A program made the position numbers and the translations under genes. This document shows, one piece after another, positions 61,372 through 64,000 of a stretch of 64,000 nucleotides of DNA. The DNA comes from Labilibacter marinus. GTDB taxonomy: Bacteria > Bacteroidota > Bacteroidia > Bacteroidales > Marinilabiliaceae. The notes under the pieces are model-generated. The model was not told where the DNA came from, searched no databases, and saw only the letters and a program-made list of their open reading frames with translations. The DNA lies in assembly GCF_001659685.2 (NCBI RefSeq), contig NZ_LXYE02000009.1:1-64000 (forward strand). The letters run 5' to 3'. The stretch's first letter is position 1. Each line of letters begins with the position of its first letter.

Positions 61372-62424
61372 TTACTTCTCGTCGGAATCACCTTCTTCTG
61401 CTTCAGACTCTTTAGCTAAGAACTCTTCTTTTTCTTCCTCCAAGGTTTTTATCTCTTCTACCTTAGTTTGATTCACAAAAAAGTATGAATTCATTAAGGT
61501 TAAACCATTCTCATCTGGCAATGGCTGAAACTTGGCAAACTTAACCAAATCGGCTAATTCAAGTATCTGCGTTAGCTGCTCCATTGATGTTTTATCCATA
61601 TCTACACTTTTCAGCGAATCGAATATTTCAATGGATGTTTGCTCTAATGCAGGTTGCTCATATCTATGCTCAATGTAATTTCTGATGGTGTTAGAAACCT
61701 CAGTATAAAACTCTTTCACCTTATCGTGTTCCCAAAGTTTTGATTCTTTGATTTTATCCAACTCTCGCAGTGCGATGATATGAGGTGGTTCTGTTGGTTT
61801 TGGCTTGCTAAATGAAAGACCGCCTTCTGTGCGATTTTTACGTAAGTATAATATCAACCAAACAATTAAACCTAGCCCTAGTAGTATTCCCCCGTATAAA
61901 TATATATAACGTAATATCTCTACAATTTTAAAAGGAGCATCCTGCGGTCCTTTAATGTCAGTAACTCCATCTTCGGGGTTGACTACCTGAAATGGGTTGA
62001 CTACCATTAAACTCAAAGCATTGGAAGCTGCAATATTCCTGACTTCATTTTGAATAATTTCAAACTCGATAGGAGGGATGTAATGTAATCCGCTATCGAA
62101 AGAAGTAATGCGATACAATTGAGACAGCACCAATCGGTTATTGTCCATTCGTAAACTATCTACGCCACCTTTTTCAATTATCTCTATGTTTTTAGTAATT
62201 GTATCGGTAAAGTGCGGAAAGTTGACTTGTAAATCGCCTGGTTGACTCAGCTCAAGTTTTAAGTCTATCTGACCACCAATAAAGATTAAAGTAGAATCTA
62301 ATGTTGCCGTAGCACTAACCTCTTGCGCTTTTGCTGAAACGCCAATAGCCAGTGTAAACAGGGCAACAAAACCTAATTGTTTACTCCATTGCTTTATATT
62401 TTTGACAAGTGTAATACGATTCAT
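61372..62424 (-). CDS. BatD-like single-helix membrane protein of the Bat operon
   Basis: A 350-residue protein with signal peptide (to AKAQ), a BatD-like beta domain (about 35-165: TLDSTLIFIGGQIDLKLELSQPGDLQVNFPHF), one membrane helix (YLYGGILLGLGLIVWLILYL, about 176-195), and a cytoplasmic helical region (IIALRELDKIKESKLWEHDKVKEFYTEVSNTIRNYIEHRY) similar to DUF4381. It has no standard bat letter that I can assign with confidence. Its start overlaps the DUF58 stop by one base, so the two are translationally coupled. Confidence 0.83.
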   Translation of the reverse strand: MNRITLVKNIKQWSKQLGFVALFTLAIGVSAKAQEVSATATLDSTLIFIGGQIDLKLELSQPGDLQVNFPHFTDTITKNIEIIEKGGVDSLRMDNNRLVLSQLYRITSFDSGLHYIPPIEFEIIQNEVRNIAASNALSLMVVNPFQVVNPEDGVTDIKGPQDAPFKIVEILRYIYLYGGILLGLGLIVWLILYLRKNRTEGGLSFSKPKPTEPPHIIALRELDKIKESKLWEHDKVKEFYTEVSNTIRNYIEHRYEQPALEQTSIEIFDSLKSVDMDKTSMEQLTQILELADLVKFAKFQPLPDENGLTLMNSYFFVNQTKVEEIKTLEEEKEEFLAKESEAEEGDSDEK

Positions 62425-63290
62425 TACATTCGTTTTTTAAATAAGTACATTAAAGACTTTACATAGTCTTCATCGGTTCTGATGGAGGTATTGTCGATGC
62501 CACATTTTCTGAAAATTGAATTTGTGTTTTCCTCGCTATCTTTCCACCATTTATTATACGCTTCTCTAACCTGACTATTCGAGGTGTCTATCCATGAATA
62601 CTGCCCTGTTTCGGCATCTTTCATTTTAATCAGTCCCACCGAAGGCATTTCAGTTTCGCGTTTATCGTAAACCTTTAAGGCCACCACATCATGTTTCTGA
62701 TTGGCAATCTTAAGCGGGTTTTCAAAATCATCATCCATAAAGTCGGAGATAACAAAAGCCGTACATCTCTTTTTAATAGCATTGGTCAGATAACGCAAAG
62801 CCTCGCCAATGTTGGTGGTTTTATTATCAGGCGTAAACGAAATAAGTTCACGTATAATATGTAAGATGTGCTTTCTTCCTTTTTGTGGAGAAATAAACTT
62901 CTCAATTTTATCAGAGAAGAATAAAACGCCTATCTTATCATTGTTCTGAATAGCAGAAAAAGACAATACTGCGGCAATTTCTGTGATGATGTTCTTTTTA
63001 TACTTATAAGATGTACCAAATTCTCTTGAGCCAGAAACATCAATCAAAAGCATCACCGTGAGTTCTCTTTCCTCTTCAAAAACCTTGATGTAAGGGTGAT
63101 TAAAACGAGCCGTTACGTTCCAGTCTATATTTCGAATGTCGTCGCCATATTGATATTCACGAACTTCACTAAAGGTCATACCTCTACCTTTAAAGGCTGA
63201 ATGATATTCTCCAGCGAATATATTGCTGGAAAGCCCTCTCGATTTAATCTCTATCTGTCGAACTCGTTTAAGAAGCTCTGCTGTTTCCAT
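62424..63290 (-). CDS. DUF58 protein of the MoxR/Bat cluster
   Basis: A 288-residue cytosolic protein. AGEYHSAFKGRGMTFSEVREYQYGDDIRNIDWNVTARFNHPYIKVFEEERELTVMLLIDVSGSREFG is the DUF58 signature, running into a degenerate VWA-like fold (LLIDVSGS keeps a MIDAS-like core). DUF58 proteins always pair with MoxR ATPases and VWA membrane proteins and probably act as adaptors. It is separated from moxR by 173 bp. Confidence 0.93.
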   Translation of the reverse strand: METAELLKRVRQIEIKSRGLSSNIFAGEYHSAFKGRGMTFSEVREYQYGDDIRNIDWNVTARFNHPYIKVFEEERELTVMLLIDVSGSREFGTSYKYKKNIITEIAAVLSFSAIQNNDKIGVLFFSDKIEKFISPQKGRKHILHIIRELISFTPDNKTTNIGEALRYLTNAIKKRCTAFVISDFMDDDFENPLKIANQKHDVVALKVYDKRETEMPSVGLIKMKDAETGQYSWIDTSNSQVREAYNKWWKDSEENTNSIFRKCGIDNTSIRTDEDYVKSLMYLFKKRM

Positions 63291-63315
63291 AGTGTTTTAT
63301 TTTTTGCAACTATTT

Positions 63316-63421
63316 AGTATAAAGTATTAAGATTTAAGTATTAAGACTTGTTTTTAAAAGTTATTTAAATGATTGCTATAATTATGACAGTCATTAAACT
63401 TAAGTCTTTTGTCTTTATACT
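63316..63421. repeat. Imperfect inverted repeat between moxR and the DUF58 gene
   Basis: AGTATAAAG (63316-63324) matches CTTTATACT (63413-63421), and AAGACTT (63343-63349) matches AAGTCTT (63402-63408). Internal repeats AGTATTAAGA (left) and CTTTTGTCTTT (right) are also present. A similar CTTTTGTCTTT-T-ACTTTATACT stretch lies at about 37125-37146. Confidence 0.5.
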
Positions 63422-63463
63422 TTTGTCTTTCTACTGAATATTAACCTTGATTATAAAAAAAAA

Positions 63464-64000
63464 CTATGGTACTTCAACTGTATTTAAAATATCATTAATC
63501 ACATCAATAGAAGTAATGTTATTGGCCTCTGCTTCGTACGACAAACCAATTCTATGACGCAATACATCGTGGCAAACAGCACGTACATCTTCAGGAATAA
63601 CATACCCTCTTCGTTTAATAAAAGCATACGCCTTAGCTGCCATAGACAGACTGATACTGGCACGAGGAGAACATCCGTAAGAAATCATTTCTTCATATTT
63701 CTCTAAACTATATTTTGCTGGAAAACGTGTAGCAAAAACAATATCTACAATGTACTTCTCAATTTTCTCATCCATATATACATCCTTTACTACTTTACGA
63801 GCACGGATAATATCGTCTGGCTTTAGGATAGAAGAAGCTTTAGGGAATGACTGTGCCAAATTATGACGGATAATCATTTGCTCTTCTTCTTTTTGTGGAT
63901 AACTGATCACTATTTTCAGCATAAAACGGTCAACCTGTGCTTCAGGGAGCGGATATGTACCTTCTTGCTCAATGGGGTTTTGCGTGGCCATTACCAAAAA
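63464..64000 (-). CDS. moxR: MoxR-family AAA ATPase, C-terminal part (5' end outside window)
   Basis: The visible 178 residues are the C-terminal half of a MoxR ATPase, which continues beyond the window edge (the frame stays open to base 64000). FLVMATQNPIEQEGTYPLPEAQVDRFMLKI holds the sensor 1 Asn and the conserved QNP motif; the arginine finger region follows (EAQVDRF), and the C-terminal lid contains GCSPRASISLSMAAKAYAFIKRRGYVIPEDV with sensor 2 Arg. The start codon and Walker motifs are not seen. It is the first gene of the Bat cluster. Confidence 0.93.
   Translation of the reverse strand, partial: FLVMATQNPIEQEGTYPLPEAQVDRFMLKIVISYPQKEEEQMIIRHNLAQSFPKASSILKPDDIIRARKVVKDVYMDEKIEKYIVDIVFATRFPAKYSLEKYEEMISYGCSPRASISLSMAAKAYAFIKRRGYVIPEDVRAVCHDVLRHRIGLSYEAEANNITSIDVINDILNTVEVP

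Overview
The window is a piece of a Bacteroidota chromosome. It is AT-rich, carries a SusC/SusD pair, a hybrid two-component regulator, a type IX secretion tail on one hydrolase, a complete Bat/MoxR aerotolerance cluster, and promoter boxes of the TAnnTTTG type. The sulfated-galactan style hydrolases suggest a marine or algae-associated member, possibly of the Marinilabiliales; the order is an inference. No rRNA, tRNA, CRISPR array, insertion sequence or prophage gene was recognised.

Layout. (1) 1-2.4 kb: a secreted low-complexity protein, a flavin reductase and a lipocalin lipoprotein. (2) 2.8-31.4 kb: a large polysaccharide utilization locus (PUL), all on the + strand: GH2, a GH16 with a T9SS tail, an SGNH esterase, a sulfatase, a hybrid two-component regulator between two terminators, SusC/SusD, GH29, a GH43-like propeller, a PhoD-like metallophosphatase, a second GH16, two more sulfatases and a GH3. 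The two GH16 enzymes (agarase/porphyranase-like), three Cys-type sulfatases, GH2 and GH29 point to a sulfated red-algal galactan such as agar or porphyran. In the proposed scheme, GH16 cuts the chain outside, SusCD imports the oligosaccharides, sulfatases and esterase strip substituents, and exo-enzymes finish the job. (3) 31.6-39.8 kb: a lipoprotein-type sensor kinase, an FKBP isomerase, a YdjM-like membrane protein, a TPR protein, a DUF4202 protein, a pentapeptide-repeat protein and a GT39-type/GT2 lipid-linked sugar pair. (4) 39.8-42.8 kb: an arsenic module (arsR, arsC, acr3) whose intergenic regions hold unusual structured DNA. (5) 42.9-45.7 kb: uvrA. (6) 45.8-54.3 kb, minus strand: two envelope proteins of unknown function, a dihydroorotate-dehydrogenase-like protein, a YggS-type PLP protein, the DUF1015-serA-serC group and gcvT. 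(7) 54.6-55.5 kb: an Hpt protein and a STAS protein. (8) 55.7-64.0 kb, minus strand: the cluster moxR (cut by the window end), DUF58, a BatD-like membrane protein and batA to batE.

The most unusual signals are non-coding. First, about 160 bp at 39.88-40.04 kb hold TCCTCC motifs every 20-21 bp that switch to GGAGGA around a palindromic centre. Second, two large hairpins lie on either side of arsC. Their stems are unrelated in sequence, but their apical loops are nearly identical (CTGTTTGAGCG..GCGAGTT), and each is followed by a second shared module. I do not recognise either as a named element.
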